Shown here in pieces: positions 53,169 through 62,722 of a DNA stretch of 64,000 nucleotides. The notes beneath the pieces were generated by a model that saw nothing but the letters and a program-made list of their open reading frames with translations, was not told the origin of the DNA and did no database searches. A program made the translations under genes and the position numbers. The number at the start of each line of letters is the position of its first letter. The stretch's first letter is position 1. Source of the stretch: Chitinophaga sp. YR573 (lineage in GTDB: Bacteria; Bacteroidota; Bacteroidia; Chitinophagales; Chitinophagaceae); contig NZ_FOJF01000002.1 of assembly GCF_900110995.1 (NCBI RefSeq), positions 186,001 through 250,000 of the forward strand, in the 5' to 3' direction.

Positions 53169-56100
53169 TATTCACATTGAATACTCTTGCAACCAAATAA
53201 TTAGACTTAACCTTTTCCTCAATAAACTTCCATTCAGAATTCCTCCAGAAAACCTCTGTTTTGTCAGTTTGATATTTCTTTGCAGTTGTAGATTTCGCAT
53301 CTACGAAAAACAGTATGTTTTTTTTTGTCTCATCGTATATCTCAAAATCATATTCATTTGTACCAACAGTAACATCCGGATTCTCCGTACTCGTCCATTT
53401 TACTCTATCTTTACCAAATTTTTCGACTAAGTCAGCATATACTATAATCTCACCGACATTTCCTGAATTAAAAAAAGCGGCATCATTTGAAAAAGCCTGG
53501 CTACCAACTGCAAGGATATCTTCAAACATATCTACACCTAACTCGTTTTTAAGCCTGATTAGTTCTAAAATCTCCTCTATGTCACCGTTTTGCTCTATCT
53601 TTTTAAGAAAATAATACTGGTCTTTCGACACTTCGTATCCAGCAGATTTTCCATTTCTATCAATACTTAAATGGAGTTTAAGTAATTCATCTGCACTCAT
53701 CTTTTCATCGGCTACCAGTTTAGTAAGGATCATCTTTAAATCAACAACTTTACGCTCATTGATATAAATTACATTTTCGTCAGAAATAGCTACATCATCT
53801 GATTTATATTCTTTAAATATATAATGGCCAAATTCGTTTAGCTTAATAATTGCCGGAAGTTTGCCTTTATATAGAAAAATGGAATACTTGTTATCTATCT
53901 CTTCCTTCCAATGGAGATAAAATTTATCAGACATTTCTACTGATTCCGCTTGCAGCTTAGAGAAGTTGAAACTATCTTCTATTATCAATTCCTTACCTCT
54001 ATTCTCCTTTCTTTGATTATTGATAATAGAAACCATTCTTTTAAATATTTCAGTTGCATCTGTTTTTGTAAGTGTTAACTGATTTGATATCATCCAGGTA
54101 AAAGAATTATATAATAAATCTTCACTTCCTTCACTTTCAATTCTCGGGAAATGGAACGCATCTCCGTCTTTGAAATACTTTCGTATAGAGACTATAACGG
54201 AACTAGACGTATTAATTTTAAGATCTGATAAAAAAAATTCTGCTGATTCGTTTTGTTCTACCCATGCTTTAAGATAATCAGGTAACTGTTCTTCGGCTAT
54301 AGCATACGCATCCGGGTATATAGCCTTCCCTGGATCAAACCCTAATAATACGGATGTCTCTATATCACTTATTTTGGACCAGTCAATTGCTTTAACACTC
54401 AATTTATCCTTATCCCAAATGCTGAAAATGAACAAAATAAAATTTAATTTCTGTTCGTCATCCAATTTATCATTCAAATCTGGGCAGACAAATTCATCTC
54501 CGGCTATATAAGGTTCAATTAATAATTGAGTATTTGCATCCTGATCTATTAACACCGGAAAAGTGTTAAAAATCTCCTCTATACCGTCATATTCTTGACT
54601 TAAGATAGCACCAGGTAAAGGAAAATCATATTGTCGCGTATAATAGGAGAATCCACCAAGTGGATAATTATCTTCTAAAGTTGCTACCTCATATGTATTC
54701 AGGTCCAGGTTTTCTATATTATTATGATATTGAATTATAAAGGCCAGTTGTTGAGCATTCTCAATGCACTTTGGAATTAATTTGCAAATCTCCTTAAAGT
54801 CAGGTTCTGCACTTACACCCAGCAACTTTCTAAGTTGATGTGCATTAAGCTTTAAATCTTCAAACCTTTTTACTACTAAATGCAGATAATCACTATTCTT
54901 GTAATTATCAGGAAACATCTTTTCCATACTAAGACTACGTGATTCTCCACCAAAATTTATTTCGCCAAGAGAAACTGGAATTTCCAATAGCTTAATAGGT
55001 CCTTTTTTAGTTACTATTACTATTTTACTTCTGAATAACCTCCGTTCTTCCTCCTGCTCCAGCTCTTTACAAGCCATATCAAGGATCTTGTATTCAAAAC
55101 TTTCCTCAGTATAGTCATCTGAAATATCTAAACGAAATTCGGATAATCCTAATAGGAACCTTCGCTTAGGCTCCGGATACAAAATAACCTCTACCAGTTC
55201 ATTTTGTAAAGAATTAATATCTATACTATCAATCAGCAAATCATAAAATGGTTCTTCTGACAATACTCCTTTTACATTCTTGAATTCACTCAGTTCAGGT
55301 GGCAGAATTTTGAATAATTTATTATTTATCAGCTCATCCGAACTTACAGTTTCATTCAGAAACTTTGCAGTTTTGCGGGTTACATTTACTTGATAAATAT
55401 TTGGTGCACTGGGAGCAATACTAATCAACTTTCCTTTTTTCTCAAGGTAAAATGATTCAAAAAAATCTTCTCCGCTATTTATACAAAATTCTATAAGTAC
55501 GCGAACTTCATCAGGCTCTAATAGTGTTGATTTAGGCTTAAAATCACGCAGGTAAGAGTTTTTGAGAGAGAATGGCGGATTGGCAAAAAAACTAATTACA
55601 TTGTATTTTGGAGTATATTCTTCTATCAGGCTATAAATTGAGTTTTGCAGTAATCTATAATTTTTTGCAGTAGCAAGTTTATCATTATAGAATAAATTTC
55701 CAGAAGCGACAAATGATTCATTATTATCTTTGTCAATCACCGGAATAAATCGCTGATTTGTCAATGGCGGATTGTCTTCTTCCATGAGAAAATACTTTAA
55801 AATACTCTCATAAAATGATTTATGCTCACTAGGCTGCTGTATTATATTTTCCCAATTGGGAAGAATTAATGTTTTGTATATTCTCCGTTCTTCAAGTAAA
55901 AATTCATCAAGTTGCCGGAAATATTCTTCATCAATAATTTTATATTGTTCCAACCATGTAGGAGTTACTAAAGAAGTGTTTATTAGTTCTTTTAGTCCTT
56001 TTATATTACCCGCTTTGTTACTGAATAATTTTAATTTCTTTAGACTTTCTTCTCCAACGCCTGAAAATTTAGTATCTGGACGCAAAAAGTTTATAAAGAG

Positions 56101-58038
56101 CCCCTTTTTTTGAGAAGTTGTCAACTTATTACTCACTTCCGTTCTAGCTGAAATTTCATTAAATATCTCTACATCAGATTTCAAATACTCACTTAATTCA
56201 TGACTGAAGTTGAGATTTAATTCAGATATATTTAGTTCAGACACTACAAAATTAAGCGCAATGAGCTCCGCTTTAATTCCTATCGTTTTAGGAGTAAGGA
56301 AGATGAGGTTTTTGTTTTCTTTTATATCCTTAATCGCATATAAATTACCATCAGAAAATTTAAACAACCTGATAACACCAATACGTTTTCTGGCTTCTGC
56401 ATTGAATATCATTCTTTCCAACTCCTGTAAAAAAGAATCATAATCTTTTACTGACTGATTAGCTATCCATTCATCAAGTTTTGCAGTATCAGCGTTAATT
56501 AATATATCTCGAACCGACCATTCTTCTATCTTAAGATTTACTTTTATGGCATCAATTAATTCATCATCATCCTTTTCATGCCAGTACAACCATTCAATAT
56601 GATCCAATCCTATTGTACCAAGTGATATTTCAGTTCCTATCTTTTTTATCCTTATATTCTCTATTTCATCGGAACATCCTTCCATAGTAGGAATTCCTTT
56701 GAATAAACGCTCTTTAATAAACTTAAAAAGATAGTTATTTATATTATTTCTGTTTGTAGGTTCGTTTGACAAAATGAGACTTGCATATGTGGCGCGATAA
56801 GCCTCAATATCCGAGCTCTCCTGTTCATCAAAATAAGCAAGAAACTTTTTACAGATTTCAGGTAGTAATCTTTCATTTATTTGAGAATCAGGCTGCAGTT
56901 TCCGCCTATCATTATTCATATCGAATGCATTACAATGCAACAGAAACCTAAATCTATTCTTTTCCTCATCCATAGAAAAGAAATTGTATAGATTCGGAGC
57001 GCTAGCAAGACTTTTAGAAATTTTATAATCTCTATACCAGGCAAATGTAAATTTTATATCTCTGCTATTGTTCCTGGGCCTGATATCATTAAATGCATCA
57101 CTTAGTTGCGGGAAGCTTCCCATAAATGTTTCTGTCAGCGTTTGCTTGCCAATTTCATCACCATTTATATAAATTTTTTCAAGATTATTTAGAAAATTAA
57201 GAGAGTAAGAAATACCACTTCTTAAATTTCCTATGTTGTCATCAATGAATTTGAACTTTCCTTTTCCAAGTTTCAAGAAAAAAACAGATCCGGTGTTTAA
57301 GTTATTTTTCTTAATAAGATCCATTTTTTGCACTGACTGTTTCACCAAAGCTCTCACTGTTATCAGCTCGTCTTCTGTAAATACAATACCTTTTGTTTTA
57401 TAATCTTTCAATCTTATTTCTTCATTAAGATCAGCAGGAAAACAAGTATAAATAATCTTAATAAGCCAAGGAAGTGTTTCGTCCTCATCATTACCCAGAC
57501 AAACATCTTCATCATCATCAATAAAACCTTCTAATTGAGACTGATTGTTCCAGCTAAACAAAACAGGTCCTGCGTAGTCATTAATAATAGCATTAAGTCC
57601 GTCATCTTCACCCAATAAGCGATGTAAAATCTTAAATCCAATACCAAATGTTCCTATATCCTCACCATGTTTATCTGAATCTCCTACATTTAAAATGGCA
57701 GACATATTACTTTCAGAAAAGTAAGATCCATTGTTAATACATAAGAGGAAATTTTCATCATAAAGAACACTGAATAAAGTGGCATGACTATCATCTGCAT
57801 TTTGGATAAGTTCATATATTGCCTGCTGATCTGCTGCGACATTCAATGAAGAACTTCTCAAGAAACCACCTATATTGGGTCTTCCTCCATAGATAAGATA
57901 AGGAAACCCCTTTTCCTTACGACCTGTTTCATGATGTATAGTATTAATGAAGCTTATGTCAATTGAGGGGTCATCATTTCTTGCCATATGCGCTTTGTAC
58001 CAATTTCTGAAATTAACTGCACTTCTTGTAAATAGCAT
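53119..58038 (-). CDS. Giant sacsin-like GHKL ATPase with C-terminal DUF3883 nuclease-like domain
   Basis: The 1639-residue protein has an N-terminal Hsp90-like (GHKL) ATP-binding domain of the sacsin type. The N-box is YELIQNADDS (75-84), the next strand ends LCINNG (99-104), where sacsin-type proteins lack the usual DxGxG, and the lid glycines are GTFGIGFK (129-136). A long helical middle part has no recognisable domain. The last 110 residues match DUF3883, a PD-(D/E)xK-like fold: D1564 in YDFEI and D1580-A-K1582 in FFVDAKST are the likely metal residues. GHKL plus nuclease proteins occur in bacterial defence islands. This one stands alone on its strand, is AT-rich, and has no obvious partner except the neighbouring island genes. 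An anti-invader role is inferred. Confidence 0.78.
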   Translation of the reverse strand: MLFTRSAVNFRNWYKAHMARNDDPSIDISFINTIHHETGRKEKGFPYLIYGGRPNIGGFLRSSSLNVAADQQAIYELIQNADDSHATLFSVLYDENFLLCINNGSYFSESNMSAILNVGDSDKHGEDIGTFGIGFKILHRLLGEDDGLNAIINDYAGPVLFSWNNQSQLEGFIDDDEDVCLGNDEDETLPWLIKIIYTCFPADLNEEIRLKDYKTKGIVFTEDELITVRALVKQSVQKMDLIKKNNLNTGSVFFLKLGKGKFKFIDDNIGNLRSGISYSLNFLNNLEKIYINGDEIGKQTLTETFMGSFPQLSDAFNDIRPRNNSRDIKFTFAWYRDYKISKSLASAPNLYNFFSMDEEKNRFRFLLHCNAFDMNNDRRKLQPDSQINERLLPEICKKFLAYFDEQESSDIEAYRATYASLILSNEPTNRNNINNYLFKFIKERLFKGIPTMEGCSDEIENIRIKKIGTEISLGTIGLDHIEWLYWHEKDDDELIDAIKVNLKIEEWSVRDILINADTAKLDEWIANQSVKDYDSFLQELERMIFNAEARKRIGVIRLFKFSDGNLYAIKDIKENKNLIFLTPKTIGIKAELIALNFVVSELNISELNLNFSHELSEYLKSDVEIFNEISARTEVSNKLTTSQKKGLFINFLRPDTKFSGVGEESLKKLKLFSNKAGNIKGLKELINTSLVTPTWLEQYKIIDEEYFRQLDEFLLEERRIYKTLILPNWENIIQQPSEHKSFYESILKYFLMEEDNPPLTNQRFIPVIDKDNNESFVASGNLFYNDKLATAKNYRLLQNSIYSLIEEYTPKYNVISFFANPPFSLKNSYLRDFKPKSTLLEPDEVRVLIEFCINSGEDFFESFYLEKKGKLISIAPSAPNIYQVNVTRKTAKFLNETVSSDELINNKLFKILPPELSEFKNVKGVLSEEPFYDLLIDSIDINSLQNELVEVILYPEPKRRFLLGLSEFRLDISDDYTEESFEYKILDMACKELEQEEERRLFRSKIVIVTKKGPIKLLEIPVSLGEINFGGESRSLSMEKMFPDNYKNSDYLHLVVKRFEDLKLNAHQLRKLLGVSAEPDFKEICKLIPKCIENAQQLAFIIQYHNNIENLDLNTYEVATLEDNYPLGGFSYYTRQYDFPLPGAILSQEYDGIEEIFNTFPVLIDQDANTQLLIEPYIAGDEFVCPDLNDKLDDEQKLNFILFIFSIWDKDKLSVKAIDWSKISDIETSVLLGFDPGKAIYPDAYAIAEEQLPDYLKAWVEQNESAEFFLSDLKINTSSSVIVSIRKYFKDGDAFHFPRIESEGSEDLLYNSFTWMISNQLTLTKTDATEIFKRMVSIINNQRKENRGKELIIEDSFNFSKLQAESVEMSDKFYLHWKEEIDNKYSIFLYKGKLPAIIKLNEFGHYIFKEYKSDDVAISDENVIYINERKVVDLKMILTKLVADEKMSADELLKLHLSIDRNGKSAGYEVSKDQYYFLKKIEQNGDIEEILELIRLKNELGVDMFEDILAVGSQAFSNDAAFFNSGNVGEIIVYADLVEKFGKDRVKWTSTENPDVTVGTNEYDFEIYDETKKNILFFVDAKSTTAKKYQTDKTEVFWRNSEWKFIEEKVKSNYLVARVFNVNSECPDITYLRINKEEF

Positions 58039-58679
58039 GTCCTGGGATTATTTAGTTACACAAGGGTTGTTTTAGGTTACCGGATTAATTTCTCACGACG
58101 TAAGGTTGAAATTTGATAATGTCTTTTTAGATTCAGACAGAGTCTCAGATTATCAAATATAACTTAAATTCATTTTGTACTACTTAATGCAAGAATTAAA
58201 ATAAAGGGAATCATGCAATTCATTATATAAACCCCGCAATAAATGATATATTCTTTTAATCTGAATTGCGTCTGCTAAATAAATCTCCTAGGGGATTTAT
58301 TTTCACCTACAAAACAAAGGAGCGTCCTTTAAAGAAATATTGGCATAAACTTCATTTAACTAGATAACAGGGAATTATGCAGGATTACAGCATTTACATA
58401 ATACCTAGGCTCAGGTTAAACTATTGTGTTTCTATGACAGTTAATATGCTGTTAATCCGATCGTATTTTTGAGAAATACGCTGGCATTGAACACTTATCT
58501 GGGCAATTCTGTATAGTGCTTATATTATATCCGGAATTCATATTACATTTACAATATACATTATATGAAAATTTAACCTGATCACTGACTGATAGCAAAC
58601 ATGGAACAGTAAGCATTTAATAATTATAATCAGGATAACAACTCAGCATCTGTAACATAATTTCCTATCCCTAAATTCT

Positions 58680-58877
58680 AAACATGCCAAGAACTTTTCT
58701 GAAGAAGAAAAGGATGAACAAAGACAGTCATTTTCCCAACCTGGTTTTTCAATGGAAGCAGCCATTATAAAACTGATGCGTAAAGCATTTGAAGAAGCCA
58801 TTGCAAAAATTTTAATCGCAGCTAAATTCCGCGAATCCGGGAATTGGATTTTAATATTTGATAATGCTACGCATTGA
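58680..58877 (+). pseudogene. Possible gene remnant
   Basis: A frame open from a TAA to TGA 58877 has a protein-like composition (MEAAIIKLMRKAFEEAIAK, then FRESGNWILIF), with an internal ATG at 58752 giving 41 residues. It lacks an upstream start, so it may be the tail of a disrupted gene. An opposing 80-residue frame covers the same bases but looks less protein-like. Confidence 0.2.
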
Positions 58878-58897
58878 TCTGACATAAGTTGTTTATA

Positions 58898-59020
58898 ATC
58901 AATATCATTTGGTTCGATAACCTACCGCTACTGGGCACTTGGCGAAAAGCCGGAGAGAAATCTTCGGCTTTTCTTGTTCTGGGCTCTGTAAGTCTTTGGA
59001 TCATGTTGAATTGGGGGGTG
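58898..59020 (+). repeat. Repeat R1: tRNA-3'-end-like segment plus hairpin
   Basis: The segment carries TGGTTCGA at 58910 and CTGGGCAC at 58931, both also present in the 3' end of tRNA-Leu, but with 13 rather than 8 bases between. A 13-bp stem with GAAA loop follows (58944-58973, GAAAAGCCGGAGA) and ends in T-rich sequence, then GATCATGTTGAATTGG. Repeat R2, about 3.9 kb away, has the same order of elements. Confidence 0.7.
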
Positions 59021-59287
59021 CAACATTTTCAGGAATCAATATAAAAATACGTGTACGAAAAAATAATGAGTGAAGTTGATTGTGACATTAGAAAAAATGG
59101 TTGAACCTACAAAAATAGCCTCATTGTTTATTTCTTGTATCTCCTGCAATACCTTATCTGAAAGAGACAATTATCTCATATTCAAAGAGCCATATTAAAG
59201 TCACATCCACTAAATTATTTGGAGAACTAAATAAAAAAGCCCTGTAATCATATAACTATAAGCTTATTTCTATAAGTTGAGACGTTT

Positions 59288-59305
59288 GGATTCGAACAGA
59301 CAACC
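59288..59305 (-). other. tRNA T-arm-like fragment, reverse orientation
   Basis: The minus strand reads GGTTGTCTGTTCGAATCC, a tRNA T-stem/loop sequence, followed by AAACGTCTCAACT resembling an acceptor end. No D arm or anticodon arm precedes it. It is probably a leftover from integration at another tRNA gene. Confidence 0.35.
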
Positions 59306-59566
59306 TATTGACAATCATAATACTATGCATAAGTCAGCACTGCTTCGCCGACATAAATGCCTTAAGGATACCTCACCCACTGCAGAAGTAGAAAATCTTC
59401 CGACCGCTTTTTCAAATCAGTTATTGTCGTGCAGATTTCATTATAGATAAATATCATTTTCATTATTATGTTACAAAACAGGGCAACCCGCAATTAACAA
59501 TGTTTGTCACTTTATGCTTTACATTACCCATATTGAAATTTTATAATTAGTATAACAATATTTTAT

Positions 59567-62500
59567 ATGTCCACAAATACTTGGTCCAATACCGCCATTT
59601 TTAAGAAGCTGGAAGCAAATAAAAGCGATGTAGCCTCCAGGATTATAGTTTTCCTCAAACAACCATCAGTAATGAATAAGATCGAAAGTATTTTGCGAGA
59701 TGGTAGCACTACTCCTAAGGACTTTACCCTACACAATGCAGATCATTCATTTCGGGTTGCTGAAAGAATGTGGGAATTGATTCCGGAAAAGACAAAAAAG
59801 ATCCTTTCAGAATATGAATTGACATTTCTACTTTTATCTGCTTATTTACATGATATTGGAATGAGTCCTACCTATGAAAAAGTGATAAACCACGAAACGT
59901 ATTTAACTACAGGTAACAAGCAATTACTGTCAGAACAGGAGATTGCAGACCTACAAAAGTGGATTGATAATGAACCTAAAACATCTTCAATTGATGTCAA
60001 AAAAGAAAAAATAACAGATGCTACCCTCTCCGATTATGTCCTATCCTATTATATTAGACATAAACACAATGACTGGAGCGGGGAATGGATTAAAGAAAAT
60101 ATTAAAGATGACCAATTACCTGGCCTTTTTGATTGGGTGGATGATCTGATTAAAGTTTGTAAAAGTCATCATTATGAACTTGAACACCTCTTGGGTGAGG
60201 CTTTTGATCCTAAGCCTGCAGGAACCGGGAAAGTATTGCACTTAAGATATCTTTCTATTTGTTTAAGAGTTGCCGACATTCTGGAGAATGACCCTGAGCG
60301 AACGCCAGAAGTAATCCTTCAGCATAGAATGATTGATAAAAAAAGTCTTACATATTGGTTAAAAGATAGAAGATTTACGCTAACAAGAAACAGTAACAGA
60401 TTTTCTATATATGCGAGACCCGAAAAGGCTTATCTCCATAAAGCTATTGAAGAAACAGCAGACGGTATTGAAAGAGAATTAAAGTTATGTGAAGAATTAC
60501 AGAAAACAAAGCCTTTAAATCATTCAACCTTTATAAAGATTGAAGGTTATTTATGGGAGATAGATTCATTTGTTATCAAAGATATAGCCCCAAAAGAAGA
60601 TACCTATGTTTACATTCAGGGGGCATTTAGACCCAATACAGCAAAAATACTGGAATTATTAGGCGGCAATCAATTGTATGGAGATCCTATATGGGCAGTT
60701 AGAGAATTGATTCAAAATGCGTTTGATTCAGTGAAAGAAAGAATTGCCTACCAGATCATTAACGAAAATAGGTCTTCGACCGAATATCTTCCCAGGCTTG
60801 GAGATTTGTACTCTGTAGATATTAGCATGGAAGAACGGGTAGATGGGATATGGCTAATATGCAGTGACCAAGGAGTAGGAATGACTAAAAGTATTATAGA
60901 AAAATTTTTTCTAGAAAGCGGCTCATCTCAACGCCATGAAATAAAAGAGCTTGAAAGAAAATGTAACGAAAGAGGATTTAAATTAAATAGAACAGGACAG
61001 TTTGGAATTGGGGTTTTAAGCTACTTTATGCTGGCCGAAAAAATTGTTGTTATAACCAGAAGGGAATCAAACACCGGCTATGATCCGGATGACTCAGTAG
61101 CATGGCGCTTTGAAATTAATGGCACCCATGATTTTGGCGAACTAAAAAAAACTAATAAATCTAATGTGGGAACCATCATTGAATTCAAATTAAAACCCAA
61201 CATCGAAAACGATATTCAAAATTGGTATTTGGCTATAGCGGAATTCATCGGAAATAACATAATTAAAGTCCCCTGTGCTTTATCATATAAAGATGAATTT
61301 AATCATCAAATAAAAAAAATAGTTTATGGGTGGGCTAAATCAAAAAAAGAAATCAGAAATAAAATAATTAATGATTTTGAAAAAAATTACGACTACGAAA
61401 TTGATCAGCTAAATGAATATGTAACAGTAAAAAGAAAAGATGCGGCCGCTAAGTACAAATCTCTTATACAAGAAGTTATAAAAGAGATTGAGGATAAAAT
61501 TGACTTCCTGGTTGATGAGGGTGATTTCCTGGGCTTAGCCCAATATAGAATACATATTCCTTACTTTAAATTATGTAAGGGGAATTCCTTCCTTTATTTA
61601 AAGGAACGTTTTGAGTCAGAAAACCATTGTATAGAAATGGTTAAACATGGTTACTATTGGTCTCCTGAATTTGATGAAATAAATTTAAGTTTAAAAGGAA
61701 TAAAAATTGATCCTACGGAGAACCCTTTGCAACGGAATTTTAGCTATGACTTGCCCACATATGCATATATAGAATTGGATATTGAATTAATCGACCCCTC
61801 GCTTGTGACTGTATCCAGACATGGATTAAACATCGAGCATCTTATTAAAGATTTCACAACTTTTATTAATACAAAGTGCGTTGATTTATTACACAATAAT
61901 AGCCATCTGTTTGAGAACCAGTATGGGACTTTGAATTGCCTGAAACATGATATTTTTCCTATTCATTCATACTGGATCTCTGAAATATCATTTAAAGACC
62001 GGAAAATTTGCACATGGAGTCCTATAAAATTACCAATAACTAAAATCCCACATGATGTACTATGCAAAGATGTTAAATATAGAGGACAACGAGTTCATAA
62101 TATTACAGATATTGAACCTTACGAAGAGGGTGATAATTATAGTTTACGCTTCATTATTGACGGAGTTCACAAAATGGGCATATTTCAAAAAGAATTTTTT
62201 AAAGATAACAAGCCATTACTTGCTCCGATAATTACGGAATATAAATTTTCAATTTCAGATGGTGAATCAGAACGATACAATAGTATAGAACTTCCACAGG
62301 TTTTTAAAAATGTATTACTTTTTGAACCAGAAGAACCTAATACTTACACATTTTTAGAAGAAAATTATCTTAATAACCAACACGAACTGTATAAATATTT
62401 TGATCCTAGGATTTTCACCAATATTGAAGCTCTTGGGAAAGATATTTCAATTGATCAATTATCTGATCCCCAGTCATGTCTGAGCTTTGTTATATATTGT

Positions 62501-62722
62501 ATTTATGATGATGATTGGGATGAGCTTTATGAAGTAATTGGAAATAAGATACAACATTGTTACAATGTGCTTAATATTACTGAAATAAATGTGTTGATGT
62601 CAGATTATTATATTACGAGATATTCACTTGGTAAAGAAGACCGATTTTATGCCGGATCTGATCAAGGATATCTAGATCCTGAGTTAATTGATCAAGAATT
62701 TCAGGTGTTGATAGATAAATAG
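59567..62722 (+). CDS. HD-domain and Hsp90-like ATPase fusion protein
   Basis: The 1051-residue protein has an N-terminal HD phosphohydrolase domain: LHNADHSFRV (H56, H60), LHDIGMSP (H95, D96) and LRVADILEND as the closing Asp. A GHKL ATPase domain follows from about residue 370: VRELIQNAFDSV (about 377-388), CSDQGVGM near 432 and GQFGIGVLSYFML near 476. The remaining 500 residues resemble Hsp90 middle-type sequence in length but hold no motif that I can name. HD domains cut phosphate esters, often nucleotides. Fusion to an Hsp90-like ATPase is unusual. It is bracketed by repeats R1 and R2, so it may have arrived as its own module. A defence role is inferred from context. Confidence 0.8.
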   Translation: MSTNTWSNTAIFKKLEANKSDVASRIIVFLKQPSVMNKIESILRDGSTTPKDFTLHNADHSFRVAERMWELIPEKTKKILSEYELTFLLLSAYLHDIGMSPTYEKVINHETYLTTGNKQLLSEQEIADLQKWIDNEPKTSSIDVKKEKITDATLSDYVLSYYIRHKHNDWSGEWIKENIKDDQLPGLFDWVDDLIKVCKSHHYELEHLLGEAFDPKPAGTGKVLHLRYLSICLRVADILENDPERTPEVILQHRMIDKKSLTYWLKDRRFTLTRNSNRFSIYARPEKAYLHKAIEETADGIERELKLCEELQKTKPLNHSTFIKIEGYLWEIDSFVIKDIAPKEDTYVYIQGAFRPNTAKILELLGGNQLYGDPIWAVRELIQNAFDSVKERIAYQIINENRSSTEYLPRLGDLYSVDISMEERVDGIWLICSDQGVGMTKSIIEKFFLESGSSQRHEIKELERKCNERGFKLNRTGQFGIGVLSYFMLAEKIVVITRRESNTGYDPDDSVAWRFEINGTHDFGELKKTNKSNVGTIIEFKLKPNIENDIQNWYLAIAEFIGNNIIKVPCALSYKDEFNHQIKKIVYGWAKSKKEIRNKIINDFEKNYDYEIDQLNEYVTVKRKDAAAKYKSLIQEVIKEIEDKIDFLVDEGDFLGLAQYRIHIPYFKLCKGNSFLYLKERFESENHCIEMVKHGYYWSPEFDEINLSLKGIKIDPTENPLQRNFSYDLPTYAYIELDIELIDPSLVTVSRHGLNIEHLIKDFTTFINTKCVDLLHNNSHLFENQYGTLNCLKHDIFPIHSYWISEISFKDRKICTWSPIKLPITKIPHDVLCKDVKYRGQRVHNITDIEPYEEGDNYSLRFIIDGVHKMGIFQKEFFKDNKPLLAPIITEYKFSISDGESERYNSIELPQVFKNVLLFEPEEPNTYTFLEENYLNNQHELYKYFDPRIFTNIEALGKDISIDQLSDPQSCLSFVIYCIYDDDWDELYEVIGNKIQHCYNVLNITEINVLMSDYYITRYSLGKEDRFYAGSDQGYLDPELIDQEFQVLIDK

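Larger units (their letters stand above)
58039..59566. other. Gene-free stretch between two ATPase genes, with repeat R1
   Basis: The 1.5 kb between the divergent ATPase genes is AT-rich and holds no convincing intact gene. It contains a short decayed-looking frame (58680-58877), the tRNA-end-like repeat R1 (58898-59020) and a reverse-oriented tRNA T-arm fragment (59288-59305). Such debris is typical of an integration hot spot. No integrase or transposase fragment is recognisable. Confidence 0.5.

Noticed and set aside
58643..58885. 80-residue minus-strand frame in the island
   Set aside because: Low protein-likeness; the plus-strand frame over the same bases looks better, though also decayed.
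59280..59320. Complete tRNA gene on the minus strand
   Set aside because: A T-arm is present, but no D arm, anticodon arm or paired acceptor stem can be built.
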